The notes beneath the pieces are model-generated. The model was not told the DNA's origin and did no database searches. It saw only the letters and a program-made list of their open reading frames with translations. Positions 45,985-63,712 of a stretch of DNA of 64,000 bases are shown piece by piece. Numbering within the stretch: position 1 is the stretch's first letter; every line of letters begins with the position of its first letter. The stretch is from Cristatella mucedo. Lineage: Eukaryota; Bryozoa; Phylactolaemata; Cristatellidae. Made by a program: the position numbers and the translations under genes. The DNA is taken from contig WPIO01000028.1 in NCBI GenBank assembly GCA_009760855.2, forward strand, positions 2,172,001 through 2,236,000, read 5' to 3'.

Positions 45985-46250
45985 CTCTTGAAGACAGCAT
46001 TTAGTGGGTCCCTGTGATTCGTTCTTTATGTGCCTATGCGTGCTGACACTGTTGCATGCTGCCACTAACCACACTTGCATGCTGACCCTGAGCACGTCAC
46101 CGCTAATCATGTTATTCTTGTTGTTTATTGAGCATGCTACCGCTAACCATTCGATCGTGTTTCCTTTGCAGCAAATATAAAGGGCCTAGAAAGAAATTGA
46201 GTTCTCTGAGAGCGCTTTATCAAGTGTGCTATTATATATATTATTATTAT
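45985..46250 (+). mobile_element. Main LINE family, 3' UTR and tail (LINE G)
   Basis: Reads 'gcatttagtgggtccctgtgattcg', 'ccactaaccac', 'agcaaatataaagggcctag' and 'aaagaaattgagttctctgagagcgc', with a TATTATTATT tail. Confidence 0.82.
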
Positions 46251-46424
46251 TGAGGTAGGCCGTTTGCAGCACACGTTTTAAAAATTTGCGATTTGTTGCA
46301 CTAGACATTCCGACTAGGGTATGGTTATTTAACCTAGATTAAACACGAATTTGACAATATACATGCATGTAAGTGTACGTAATGTACAGTTGTTAGGCAC
46401 GTATGTATTTATATGTACGTAATT

Positions 46425-46452
46425 ATATATATATATATATATATACACATAT
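46425..46452. repeat. (TA)n microsatellite
   Basis: Short TA run with related ATAT sequence on both sides. Confidence 0.8.
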
Positions 46453-46708
46453 GTGCATATATAGATATGCAAAGCTTCTTTAAGCTACTTTGAACTTCCT
46501 GCTTTGGTGATTTAGGAACAGCTTGCGTGTATATAAACTTATTCTCTTATAATTATATATACAAACACGAAACGAGTCATCGAGTGCCAAACAAAATAAT
46601 GTGCCAACCTTAGCGACTTGATTTCTCAGAAAAATCAATGCCTGAAGACTAGAAGTACAATGAAGTACAAAACCATATAATCACAGACTCGTTGAGAGAC
46701 GAAGTACG

Positions 46709-46883
46709 GGTGAGCCGTGATGGTGCAATAGGTAAGGCGGTTGCTTTCATGACCTCGGTCCCGAGGTCGTGGGTTCGATTCTAGCGGTGGGCGATCCTTT
46801 ATCGCCACTGCAAGCGGTGGTGATAGCCATCAAGGCTCTTCTGTCACTATACAAAAAAGGCTGTTTAAGCAGCTAGGATTTAA
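46709..46883 (+). mobile_element. SINE1, near-consensus
   Basis: 'gtgagccgtgatggtgcaata', then 'gacctcggtcccgaggtcgt' (inverted repeat) before 'gggttcgattc', and the family body and end. 46890-47650 downstream shows no gene. Confidence 0.88.
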
Positions 46884-47654
46884 CTGCTTGGGTCTCATAA
46901 GAAAATCATGGTTCTCGTGGGGCTGACGAGCTCTCTGTTAGGCCACCGAATCGCACGCGAACCTCTGCTGGCTAGCGTAGTGTTGTGGCGTAACTGGAAA
47001 TGGTGCATCGCGAAAGTAATCAGAGTCCTTACGCAAATGATTAAGCTGCATAATGCACATATGCATATTGACTAATGCAACTCGTCAATATTGTTTTAGA
47101 GTGCCGCATTATAGTGAGAGTGCAGCCAGACAAAATAAACTCAAATCGTTTGCTCGAGTTGGGCTAGACGGGACTGATTGGGTAGAATCAACTTTCGTTT
47201 CCATCCGTTTCGATTTGGCCAAGTCCCGATTCTCTCCCGGGTCTTTAACGGGCTCAGCCATTGGCCATTGTCTTCGCTATCGGTTAGCTGCTCGAAAGGC
47301 CTAGCTTGCGCAATTGTTGGTACAAAACTAAGCGTAAAGCCACTTAAATGTAGGGCGAAGTCTGCGGTCAGCAAACTCTCGAAGCTTGCTTTTAAGCATG
47401 AGAATGTGCTTTCCTTGGCGTCCTACTAATCTATATAAGTAGCATGCGCCTGCCTGGCTATTGTAACATCGTGGACGGAAATATAGTGAAATAATTGTGG
47501 TCGAACCGCAGCAATGCAATCAAATTGAAAAAAAATCAATGTCAAGCCTCTTACACACTAATCGTGGCCTATTTGTGCTCGTAGTTTGGCTGACGTTGCA
47601 GCAGCCATGTACGCTTACGGCAAAGTTCAATGTTTGTTAATTTCATTACTATTA

Positions 47655-47770
47655 AGCATCTACTATTGGGAAGCCAGATTGGGAAGTAGTTCTGATCGGT
47701 AGGCTGGAGTAGGAAAATGAAGGGTCCTAAAAGTGAGTGACAAAATCTTAAAAGTCCATACGCCGCTTTT
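47655..47770 (-). mobile_element. Main LINE family, internal fragment
   Basis: 'gatcggtaggctggag', 'aaaatgaaggg' and 'cctaaaagtgagtgacaaaa' correspond to the minus-strand LINE region around 19430-19480. Confidence 0.65.
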
Positions 47771-47811
47771 TGGGTAGTGCTGCGTTTATATAAGTATTAT
47801 GTTAGTTGCTA

Positions 47812-47948
47812 TATCGGTTAACGTGCTCGCCCCGACCAAGGTCTGGCTGAGGTCGTGGGATCGAGCCCCGAGGCATATGTGAAGTGCCTGAATAGAGATT
47901 AAGCTCTCTTGGGGCACTATAGAAATGAATTATATATATATATATAAA
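47812..47948 (+). mobile_element. SINE2
   Basis: 'ggttaacgtgctcgccccga', 'ccaaggtctggctgaggtcg', B box 'ggatcgagcccc', the tail 'gcctgaatagagattaag' and then TA repeats. Confidence 0.8.
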
Positions 47949-48269
47949 TATTCTATCTTATTATCTTTCTTTTATATAGCATCAGCGCTTGTCTACAGAT
48001 TACACCACCGGGTATTCCTACGTCTGAACCGGCAATACACGTGTTGCAGGCTAGCTTCCGTCTTAAGTCATTTCGGAAGCACATTGCATTGACTGCTGGT
48101 GCCTTCCACCCAGAAACATCACAGGTTGTCAGTGCACGTCGTCAAGAAGTGGCGCAATATAGCAACTGCAATTCTCGAAATAAAAACACACCTGACTTCA
48201 GAGTTTTGCTTGTTTGCATGCTTCTTCATGCATAGGCCAGAAGACCTGCGAGTCGTGTGCGACAGAAAT

Positions 48270-48345
48270 CGAAACGGGATGTCCCAAATGCATGGACCAA
48301 CTTGGATGCGATGCCCTCTTCTAAGAATGCCCAAATTTGATGTAT
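48270..48345 (-). mobile_element. Main LINE family, internal fragment
   Basis: 'gaaacgggatgtcccaaatg' and 'catggaccaacttggatgcg' match LINE B near 19750-19800. 47990-48270 and 48490-49120 hold nothing that I can name. Confidence 0.6.
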
Positions 48346-48419
48346 GCTAATGAAAGATGACACCGTGCATGTGATCACTAACCAACTAACTCAAATCTTT
48401 TAGAGCATATGCAAAGTGT

Positions 48420-48445
48420 TTAAAATATATTATATAAATATATAA

Positions 48446-48476
<31 letters not shown>

Positions 48477-48485
48477 CATATAATA
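48420..48485. repeat. TA-rich microsatellite
   Basis: Imperfect TATA repeat of about 65 bp. Confidence 0.8.
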
Positions 48486-49126
48486 AAATAGTTCTCTTGC
48501 GAGGACACGCAAATGCTTTATTGCACTGTTACCGGTATTAATACTTAACGTTCGAAGAAGCATTTGACAGCCCTCTGACCTGGCGATGTCATTAAGGCGA
48601 AGCTTATGGACTGCCTTCTCGCCCCCTCCCCTGTACAACGTGGGTACCACTAAGCCCAAGGCCATTTAGAGGTGTTGTGAGTGTTCAGCCTTTCCCGGGA
48701 CCCTGCCGGGCTTCCAAGGAGGGAGCTACCAGGTTTAGAGCACAGCTCGATTCGCTTGTCTCGCGGCGTACCTTCGCTTCGAAGTCTTAAGTGGCGTTTC
48801 TCCAGAGATGGGCTATTACATAATTTTGTGTGGGTCGTCATCAAAGCGCATCGCAGAGCCTCCGATAGGCACGCATTGGGTGGGAGGCTTGAGGGTGCAA
48901 TCTTTTTTGGAGACGGAAATCTTCTTTTTTATTGTAGAGTGGATGGAAAGCACTTTTTTTAGACGTAGCGTGGCTCCAGGCTCTCAAGTCTAGAGTGCTA
49001 TCTTCTTTTTAACCCATCTAAAATTGCCTGCTGGTTGCAAGAGATGAGCCGAGCGGCACGCCGTTTATATTAGCTTTAACACGGTTTCCCATAGGGAGCA
49101 AGCAATGTTCTCTCTCTGATGGGTCA

Positions 49127-49530
49127 TGATAATAATAATAATAATAATAATAATGCACTCGATAAAGCGCCCCCAGAGAACTTAATCTCTTTCTAGAAGC
49201 TTTAAATTTGCTGCAAAGTGAAATTCAATTGAATGGTAAGTAAAATCATGCTTGAAAAACAAACAAAATGAATAATATGGTTAGGGGTTACATGCACAGG
49301 GTCAGCATGCAAATGTGGTTAGTGGCAGCATGCACAGTGTCAGCACGCATAAGCACATCAAGGACAAATCACAGGGACCCACTAAATGCTTTCCTAAATA
49401 GGTGTTTTTTTAAGTTCCTTTTAAATGTGGTCAGGTAAGGGGATGTTCTGACGAAAGTTGGGAGGGAGTTCCAGGCTTTGGGAGCATACGAACTAAATGC
49501 ACAGTCTCCAAAAGATTTAAGGTTGATAAA
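49127..49530 (-). mobile_element. LINE H, 3' fragment
   Basis: The minus strand encodes N-L-K-S-F-G-D-C-A-F-S-S-Y-A-P-K-A-W-N-S-L-P and F-K-R-N-L-K-K-H-L-F. The 3' UTR follows and the (TTA)n tail is at 49131-49154. It is very close to LINE B in sequence, so it is a relatively young copy. Confidence 0.88.
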
Positions 49531-50149
49531 CGAGCAGCCTTCAGCGTCTAGCATTAGCCACGCCAGATGACGTACGGACACTCGTTTCATTTTTAGAAGT
49601 GATTATAAAAAGATTTCCGCACTGAGCACCTTCGACGTGGAGCTTCAATGTATCCAAAACAAGTTGTGGGAATTCTTTTTGAGGGAGTCAGCTAGTCTGC
49701 TGTTAGGGAGCCTTCCGTGCATTATAGCTCGAGTACCGAGTATTTTTTTCGTTGAGGCCAACATCTGTCTTGAGCCCTTCTAGGTGGCGTGCTTTCGCAG
49801 CTTCTACCACAAAAGACGCTTCAAAGCCTGTCCCCAAAAAGGGCCACCAACTGAGGGGACCCAAGGAGGAGGCCCTCCTCGTCCAGGATGCTTCTCTTTC
49901 GATGCTCGCGGCTCCAAGTAGGTCACTTGGGAGGGAGAGGACGAATGCTTTTCTGGATCCCTTCAGTAAGGAAGCTACCGATACGATTGTCTTTTACATT
50001 CCGTGAACTTGATAAATTGAAAAATCCATAGCAACTGCAACTGGGGAGTTTTACATTAAGCAGCTGTGCTACTGCTTCCTCGATACTAGCACGGCCAGAC
50101 GAGTGATAAAGCTAAAAATATATATAATTCATTTTAAATTAAATTAAGT

Positions 50150-50319
50150 ACTAGCTGATTTAACAGCCTTTTTTGTATAGCGACAGAAGAGCCTTTACGG
50201 CTATCACCACCGCTTGCAGTGGCGATAAAGGATCGTCCAGCGCAGGATTCGAACCCACGACCTCGGGGCCGAGGTCGTGAAAAGCAACAGCCTCACCTAG
50301 TGAGCCATTACGGCTCATC
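50150..50319 (-). mobile_element. SINE1, minus strand
   Basis: The minus strand gives 'gatgagccgtaatggctcact', a 'cacgacctcgg' and 'ccgaggtcgtggg' inverted repeat, a B-box relic, and the body and end 'gttaaatcagctag'. Confidence 0.85.
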
Positions 50320-50322
50320 ATT

Positions 50323-50435
50323 TGTATTTTGAATAGCGCTCTAAAAGAACTCAATTTATATCCGGGTACTTGATGCGTGCCACAGGGCTCGAGCCTATGA
50401 CCTCGATCGTCAGAGACGAGCACGGTTAATTTAAC
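50323..50435 (-). mobile_element. SINE2, minus strand, directly upstream of a SINE1
   Basis: Minus-strand 'cataggctcgagccctgtgg' and the tail 'gatataaattgagttctttt' followed by 'agagcgctattcaaaatac'. Confidence 0.65.
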
Positions 50436-50587
50436 AAGCCGTGAAGTCAAGTCCTCATACCCCCTTCGTGTTGAAAACCAACTGCTTTCCATAAATATTC
50501 ATCGCAAATGCTTGGGCATTGCCAGTCGATTGGTACGGCCCTAGGAAAGACGACTCAACTGCCGATCGCTTACTTGGCCCCTGGGTC

Positions 50588-50750
50588 TTAGACAGGAGGT
50601 AAGATAGTTGCACTGCACGACCCGAGGTCGTGGGTTTGAGTACAGCAGTAGGCAAATCTGCAAGCGGCCCACGGTAAGCGGGACGACAGCAGCTACGGCT
50701 CTTCAGTCCACAAGATAAAGTTAGGCCTTTGAATCGGCTAACATTTACTT
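50588..50750 (+). mobile_element. SINE3
   Basis: 'ttgcactgcacgacccgagg', B-box-like 'gggtttgagtac', then 'cagcagctacggctcttcag' and the end 'gaatcggctaac'. Confidence 0.7.
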
Positions 50751-50759
50751 AGACTCTCT

Positions 50760-52108
50760 ACAGAGACCGTGTCTTCAGTTCCTGTGCTCTTGAGGCCTGG
50801 AGCTCTTGCCGATTTACGTGCGCCACAGCATTCCCTAGGCTCCTCCATACCAAGCTGAACTGCTGCACCAGTTTCAACCTCGTCGTCTCCTCAGATTCTC
50901 TGTGGACAATGAATTAGCCGTTCCAAACCTAAGCCTGACGACTGCCGTCGATATGAACTCTTGCTCTCCATGTCCTAGAATGTTGACCTCACTTCCACGT
51001 TTGTTACGAAATACTTCTGCTGCCGACTGTAGCTTATCATTTCTTGCAGGCAGGGCTGCTGTTTCCACTTTTCCGACTTTTTTACTCGACTGCCACCTGA
51101 CTGTGCTGTGCTTCTCTCCTTCTCTTTGCTACGTGAGATGAAGTCTGCTGGCTACGTACGGTATGCTCACCGAAAGCCACTTGCTACCTTCAGAAAATTC
51201 TTCTGCGTTACACTAGTCGTTGTTGAGTTACTTTCAGTGATACATATAAACTGACCAAGCACTCGAAAACTTACAGGACGGACATAGAACCTACGTACCA
51301 GGTAACGGGCCACTGGAGAGCACCACAGCTGGCTAACTTTCACATTTAGAGGCAAAATTGCACTATCAAAAACTCGGCTTAGTCAAGCCTCACCTCGTAA
51401 TCTAACATGTTCTACCAAACTTTGCAAAACGCTAAGCACAAGTCTTGAGTACATGCTTACACAAGAAACCTGAATAACTGAACCACCAGAAAAAGGCCAT
51501 CTGTAGACATCTCGAAACCCACTAATACCTGGCAGCAGCCCTAGAAAGTGAGCAAATTTGAGGACACGAGGGTGCTTGGTAAAAGTCCGGCTTACTATTC
51601 GTCAAATTATTAAGTGTTACTCAACGAAGACGATCAACAAGTACCTCTTGCTGTAGCATAACTTGCACATGTGGCCCATAAATTAATGGAAGGTCTGTCT
51701 GCAGAATATTTTGCAGCTGACAACGCCCAAGACCAAAAAATAGAAAAACCATTTCTTACTGTATCTGTTATGGCTTCGGTACATGCTGATGCATCGGTGG
51801 CTAAATTTCGAGTGCCGTGATGGCCACGGTGGCTGTTCAACGACTGTTTAACACAGTGGTTGGCAACGGCTTAAGGCCCCACACACATGAGGATATGCTC
51901 TGCAAGTAACACTACAAGGTCAATTTGAAGCCCAAGGGAAATGAGTTAACTTACACGTGAATTTATAACTTAGCAGTTATACGATACTCGCAGTAATGCT
52001 CAATCCGAATAAGCATGGACACATGAGTGAATGAATGACATATGCATGAATATGCGTTGACAGCAATAGGCACGATACGACTGACACCTGCAAGTTCACT
52101 GCATGCAT
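50760..52108. other. Region 3' of TRMT61A; no separate gene
   Basis: No domain-bearing frame on either strand. The part next to 52108 is presumably the TRMT61A 3' UTR. Confidence 0.4.
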
Positions 52109-57700
<5,592 letters not shown>

Positions 57701-57705
57701 AAGGT

Positions 57706-57850
57706 CACCTGATTTAACGGCTTCGATTAGATTGTGGCAAACGAGCTTTAGTGGATATCACTCCCGTTTGCAGTGGGCAATGTACGATTGGCCGCTGCAT
57801 GATTCGTAGCTGCGACCTTAGTCGAGAAGTGTTGCCACGCACCGTACCCC
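57706..57850 (-). mobile_element. SINE1/SINE3-type element, degenerate
   Basis: The minus-strand block order matches SINE1: 'cgactaaggtcg', 'ctgcaaacgggagtgatatc', 'cactaaagctcgtttgcc' and 'ccgttaaatcagg'. Strong divergence. Confidence 0.5.
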
Positions 57851-59365
57851 TCAGCTGCGACTGCCACCCACCTAAAACATGCGAATCTCTACCGACTGAC
57901 ATAAAGTCACCCTCTGAATTGGAACGATTTAAGGTGCTTATGCTTGCAGAAATAGTGCGGTTATTATCATTTTTCGGCTGATACGTTTCTCCAGTTAGTG
58001 TTAAATCGTAAAGAAAAAGCAATAGTTTTCTAAAGGAAACCTAAAAATGCATTAGTATTATTGTTAGTGATCGTACCACCTATATAATTTTAGCTTGTGG
58101 GAGCAATGGTTAAATTTCCTAACAAGATTATATTAATCTCCTGCAGTGATATTGGAGCGAATCTCTCCAACTCCGTGAGTTGCCAACGGATATTCGCCAT
58201 TACTAAGCTGTGCATGTTTAGCCGTAATTTACTCACTGATAACCTCATGCTAGCTTTATTGAGTCGCTGGTCGGAGTTCAAGACGAGCTGACCGCCTTGC
58301 AGCTGTGTCGTGTTAAAAAAAGATGGAAATGGGAAGACTTTGAGAGTCATCTCCTCAAATACTGGGCTCCAGATTTAATAACCATTCATGTAACGATAGC
58401 CGATGGAAAGATCGCTGTGCCATTGCGCCAACATAAACCATCTTTTGATGTAACGACGGCTGTGATGTCGAACTTCTGACGTTCTTAGAAACCCTAGGTC
58501 ATAAGGTCTGTGTCTGAATTCCACATACCGAAATCCAGAAAAATATGCAGATTCAATATCATGCAATGTGCTCAACCCCTCTGAAAACGCAGGACATTTT
58601 TCTCATGACTGAATAAACTTCAAATTTATAAAATATAGTACACAATGATAAGCCGTTGTTTAATATAGCGTTTAAGGACGCTTGATGCAATGTATAGCAA
58701 TACTTACCTAACTGAAATCTGAAAAAAACTATTACAGTGGTGCACAAGCAGAGCTGAACTCATATTTAAGATTTCATTTTAATCCGCGGAAAACTGGCAG
58801 AGTTCTGAAATCTAAAAGGCACTAAGATACACTGAACATGATACAGCTTGAAAGTCACACATCTCATTTAGTGCATGCATCTCATAAAGCTACAAACATA
58901 TACCTCGATGTGCCAAGCTTCAGCAATTTGGGACACAAGGGACACTTATTATGCAGGGATCTGTAAATGTGTTATTTTTTAATGCGTCATTACAAGTTTA
59001 CTTCTAGGCTAGATATGATTGGCATAATGGTTCTTCAATGTTTTTCTGTTATGTGGAAATCAACATATATTTGGATTCCATTTCTTACATGCTCGTCCTT
59101 TGAAATACACCCTGAGAAAAAATTTGATTGTGAGACTAACTCTCTCCCAATTAACGTAACCTTTACTCTTAAAAGAACTCCTGTGGAGATGAACCGGTGA
59201 CCTTTTGGTATTGCTTTTGAAAAACGATGGCATGGACATTGATCCACCATGAAGTAGTAGACAGTGTGGCTAAACCGTTGGGTGGGGATCCGGCAGTATC
59301 TCACACGCCTACCTGTTGTAAACGGTGCAGCAAACTTCAACTCAGAATCTGGTTCCTTGTCCGTT
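57851..59365. other. No gene recognised
   Basis: AT-rich. The short frames at 58090-58350 and 58967-59200 have no recognisable features. Confidence 0.45.
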
Positions 59366-59369
59366 CATA

Positions 59370-59532
<163 letters not shown>

Positions 59533-60089
59533 CTCTATCTATCTATCTCTATATGCCTATCTAAATTTCAGTAGCTGTCTCAATTCATAAAAATCTTTCA
59601 TGAAAGGGCTTGGATCTTTGTCTCTCAGCAGATGTAAATTGCCTATAAAGAAATTTATTTTTTTGACAGCTGATATTCAAAATTATTATTAATAATTGTT
59701 TATATATTACTTTCCCCTTTATTCGTATGCTCAGCTCGTAAAGTGAATATCAAATCTGGAATCAAAGTTTATCGACTTAGTTTCTAAAAGTTTCAGTAAG
59801 TCCATAATCATATTTCTCATTGTTTGCTTTTCATTCCATTATTAAGTTTGGAAAAGCAATGCAGGGAGGCTTGCTGAAAAGACTTTATTTCGAGAAAAGC
59901 TTTAAGTAGAAAACCTACAGTAATAATGACTATTATTCTCCCAGGTTTCTGATCCACTCACCAGTAAAGAAGTACATCAAGCGACCGAGTTCAGATCGAG
60001 CAGTGAGCTTGTATTATCGTTGTCAGTACTTGATATGGCTGAGGCAGATGAATCGAATACAAAACCAATCAGGCTGCTATACTAAATTG

Positions 60090-60205
60090 AGTTTTCCAGG
60101 TCCTTTAGCCGGCGATCCTTTATTGTTCGCTGCAAGGCGATAGCCCTGTAGGCTATTCTGCCACAATATATCTGTTGATGAGGCTACTAAATCAGCTTAG
60201 CTTTA
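60090..60205 (+). mobile_element. SINE3, 3' part
   Basis: 'gccggcgatcctttattg', 'aaggcgatagccctgtaggc' and the end 'tgatgaggctactaaatcagct'. 59535-60090 holds nothing recognisable. Confidence 0.65.
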
Positions 60206-60234
60206 AGTTAAAACGTAGTGATATCAACAGCACC

Positions 60235-60358
60235 TCCTTAGTGATGCCTCACTGGCAACAATTGCATTTCCCTTTGCAGCAAATGTAAAGCGCGTAGAGA
60301 GAGATTGAGTTCTCTGAGGGGGCTTTATCAAGTGCATTATTATTATTATTATTATAAC
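60235..60358 (+). mobile_element. Main LINE family, 3' tail
   Basis: 'tttgcagcaaatgtaaagcg', then 'gtagagagagattgagttctctgaggggg', 'ctttatcaagtgcattatt' and TTA repeats. Confidence 0.82.
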
Positions 60359-60574
60359 GGTACTATTCATAGATAATGGCTAGTTTGGCAGTCCCATGCT
60401 GCCATTCTTGGCACAGCGATCATAAAATGGCTATACAATTCAGCACGGTGCAAAGTACTCAGGAGCGTAATAGACTTGAAACAAATAGACGACCAAATTG
60501 CATTCTAGTATTTGGTTCTTTATGTAATTGCTTTGTTGTTTTACAGAAATTGCAGCCACTTTTAAGTCATCAGA

Positions 60575-61691
60575 ATGTGGCAACCGACTTTCCTGGCACT
60601 GTCTCTTTGTGCACTTTTGATCATCACTGGTGGCACTTCGGACCTGTACTCGAGCTGCCAATGGTCCCTCGGAATATTTCAGTTGGGCGAGTGTGGTGTT
60701 TGGACTATTGACTCGGCAGTGCTTTGCCAGCATCCTGCTGTCAATGTGAGGTGTTGGCTGGGAAAACAAGTCCCGAACAAGACTGGAAGCGACAAAGAAT
60801 CTCAAGACACGGTATTGCTCGAGCAAGCATTGGTGAACGTTTCACAACAGTTTTCTGGTGCGTTGATACTAACCAAAACGTTGTTACATGAGTTTGTAGG
60901 GCTCCGTGTTATCTTATCCTTATGCTGTCAGAGCATGGATTTCCTGTCCAGATCAGGTAGTTGAGTTAAACATGGCAAATCGTGCGAGCCTATTTTTATA
61001 CACTTTTATAATTTGACCTGGTCGTACCTTTGGTTTTTATTGCAGTACTCTGCCACTGCATCAGCTCAGATTTATTCGTCTGGACTTAATCCTGTGCTGC
61101 GCATTACGTCATCGACAACTGGCGACGTCGGTTCTCGGCCATGGAGGCAGGAGCATCTGACAGAGATGACATTAGTCGACATCAGCAACATTTGTAAGTA
61201 GCCAGTAGCAGCTTCCACAAAAGAAGCCAGAAAATATCGCAGACATTGACTCACACTTAGAATTGGCACCTTAAGTAAACTCCTGGTGGCCTTAATATGT
61301 AGTTTAATACAATCAATTATTTTTGACTGTCAAGAGACTTTTTTAAATCCAATTATATCGTTCCGTGTAAGAGACTCCCGGTGAAAATTTTACACTTTCT
61401 GCGTACCTACTCAATAGGCTGTAGTGAGGTAGGTTCGGCTCGGGTCTTTGACAGTGGGTGCTGCTGCTCTGTAGAGCTACAGGAACATATGCGACATTTC
61501 AGATGAGGCGAGTGTCGTTTCAGTAGTGCTCACTCGTTGCTGCTTGTTTTAGCCTACGTGAAAACGGTCAATTGCAGTAGTAAACGCTTCTGTCAACCTG
61601 AATGGATGGCTCCTTTGCCCGTGGAAGAGCAAAGTGTCCGAATAGAGTTGGATCTCGCCACGGCTCCTGGCAGGTTCGCCAGAGCGAGAAG
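60575..61691 (+). CDS. Candidate gene start: secreted or membrane protein, partial (three exons)
   Basis: I do not recognise the family. Exon 1 starts at the ATG at 60575 (A at -3), with a clear signal peptide: M-W-Q-P-T-F-L-A-L-S-L-C-A-L-L-I-I. Cys-containing sequence (G-E-C-G-V-W-T, V-R-C-W-L-G-K) and N-glycosylation-type sites (N-K-T, N-V-S) follow. Exon 2 is 61046-61193 (acceptor 'tttttattgcag', donor TTT|GTAAGT) and encodes Y-S-S-G-L-N-P-V-L-R-I-T-S. Exon 3 is 61553-61691 (acceptor 'gctgcttgttttag') and encodes Y-V-K-T-V-N-C-S-S-K-R-F-C and P-L-P-V-E-E-Q-S-V-R-I-E-L-D-L. The exon 2/3 junction is consistent in phase 1. Exon 2 needs a phase-0 donor from exon 1; possible sites are after 60832 (TTG|GTGAAC) or near 60811 (ACACG|GTATTG), while GTGCGT at 60858 is out of phase. 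The exon 1 end is therefore uncertain. I did not find later exons before the LINE at 62960. Confidence 0.4.
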
Positions 61692-62078
61692 GTATGCCTC
61701 TCACACTTCTCGCGATCTAAGCCTTTGCATCTCGCCAACCTCGCGACTTTTCTAGAGTGCGAATGATGGCGAGAATCAAGCGCGATCAGTGTATGCAGCT
61801 AGTCGAGCTCTCGATTGTTTTCGAGCTTTGATGTAGAGTTTGCTATGAGAGCATCTGTTTTCCAATCCACCGAACAGCTGCTGCCGAAACTTGTGGTGCA
61901 TTTCAAACAGGAAGAGAAATTGCTGTGCTTCTAAAAAATTGTTCGCGTTGTTGCTACATTTTGAACCGTGGTCGCCTGGCACCGAAAGCTGCTTAGGCTA
62001 TGAGAGCGCCGTGGAAAACTCTTTTGCTTAGCTCCCACTTGGTCCTTGTGGCATTGTGGAGCTACCAACGGAGATCAG

Positions 62079-62147
62079 TCATATTTCGGTTACCATCGCC
62101 GTGTACTGGGCGTCATATTTCGGTCACCATCGTCATGTACTCGGCTA
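62079..62147 (+). repeat. ~35-bp tandem duplication
   Basis: 'tcatatttcggttaccatcg' and 'tcatatttcggtcaccatcg' start two adjacent, nearly identical 34-35 bp units that both run on to 'gtactgggcg' or 'gtactcggct'. No coding role seen. Confidence 0.7.
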
Positions 62148-62404
62148 GTGGCTCCAAGTGCGGACGTCTTGGTAATGGTAATTTGGTCAGCTTCAGAGTG
62201 CCTGTCGGAGACTTTCTTGTTTACTGAAAAACTCTCAAAATGCTGTCGCCAACACTGATTCCGGTTTGGCATCTACTTTGCTCACTTCAGTAATCGTGTA
62301 CGGCAGGCTCATGGCAACATTTCAGGTCAACCTTGCTCGTGAACCGGATTTACCTGGTCATAGTACTTCAATTACATTTTTAGGTTTAGAGCGACAATTA
62401 CAGT

Positions 62405-62465
62405 GATAATAATAAAACGCATATGCCCCACAAGAACCAAATCTCTTTCTAGGCACTTTACCCAG
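62405..62465 (-). mobile_element. Main LINE family, 3' tail fragment
   Basis: Minus-strand reading: 'taaagtgcctagaaagagat', then 'ttggttcttgtggggc' and a TTATTATC tail. Confidence 0.65.
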
Positions 62466-62754
62466 TGGTGGGATTGAAGCATCGCTTTCAAGGAGTCGCG
62501 ATGAGAACTAGAAAAGGCTTAAATTAGACGAACAAAAGCCTACCACAACCATTTTTAGCACTTAGAAAAATCAGTTCATTCTGTTGAGCTGCTTTAATGA
62601 CAAGCTGGTTATGCCTGCTTTACGTTGCAGCTGCTTACCCATCCTATGCTTAAGACTCTCAAAGTCCGACTTCACATTATCCAACTTCAATGGGTCCCAT
62701 CAAATGCGAAAACTCTATTTTGGTATTGCGGTTATTTATGCCGTTTGATAAATA

Positions 62755-62785
62755 TATATATATTTATTTATTTATTTATTTATAA
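62755..62785. repeat. TATTTATT microsatellite
   Basis: (TATA)n followed by (TTTA)n, about 30 bp. Confidence 0.8.
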
Positions 62786-62959
62786 CATCTTTTGTTAGTT
62801 ATACAAATGCTCTATTGCTACCAGCTTGCAGAACAACTCAATAGAGGCAAATAAAACAACGGTCTCTCCCATGAGTCTAATAATGAATTATGTCTGCTTA
62901 TGATGATATATGTAATGATGTCATGACTCTGCTACTTCTTGCTTCAGCCGGTGCCATGC

Positions 62960-63712
62960 TGCAGGTCATGCAGTCATGGTAAAAGACCGTTGAGGCTGAG
63001 GTACTGTAAAATTCGGGCTTGTTTAGACAGGGATGCCATATTTAAATTGGTCCATGCATTTGGGACATCCCGTCTTGACTTCTGTAACTCGCTGCTGGCT
63101 GATCTACTGGCCTGTGCACTCAGGCACTTACAGTTGGTGCAAAACTCTGCAGCTAGGCTTGTCTGTCATGAGCGTCACAGCTGCCACATCATACCAATTC
63201 TCACCGACCTGCACTGGCTCCCAGTCAAGTAACGCATCGACTTCACGGTTTTGTCACTCACTTTTAGTCCCTTTATTATTTGGCTCCAGCCTACCTGTCA
63301 TATCCACTGCCCCACCAGGCTAAGCATCGTACCACCCGCTTTTCGAAATCTAACTGTTTACTCATACATCGTACAAATCTCAAATCCTCTGGAGACCATG
63401 CCTTTAGTTTGTATGCTCCCCAAGCCTGGAACTCACTCCTGACTTGCGTCACGACATCTCTTAACTTGTTCACATTTAAAAAAAAAACTAAAAATGCATA
63501 TATTTATGACAGCAGTTAGTGAGTCCATTGTGATTCGTCCTTTATGTGCATATGCATGCTGATACTGTGCATGCGGCCACTAACCATTCTTGCATGGTGA
63601 CCATGCTACCACTAACCATTCGAGCGTGATTTCTTTGAAGCAAATGTAAAGTGCGTAGAAAGAGATTGAGTTATCTGAGGGATGCTATATCAAATGCATT
63701 ATTACTGTTACA
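62960..63712 (+). mobile_element. LINE L, 3' part with tail
   Basis: The plus strand reads K-I-R-A-C-L-D-R-D-A, L-V-H-A-F-G-T-S-R-L-D-F-C-N-S-L-L-A, then L-H-W-L-P-V-K, M-A-P-A-Y-L-S-Y-P and A-P-Q-A-W-N-S-L-L. The 3' UTR follows and the tail 'aagtgcgtagaaagagattg' to 'aaatgcattattactgtta' ends at about 63712. It has one or two frameshifts and is 5'-truncated. 63713-64000 holds nothing recognisable. Confidence 0.88.

Noticed and set aside
60440-60826. 128-codon minus-strand frame
   Set aside because: It is antisense to the signal-peptide exon at 60575. The plus frame has a better start context and splice continuation, though neither is proven.
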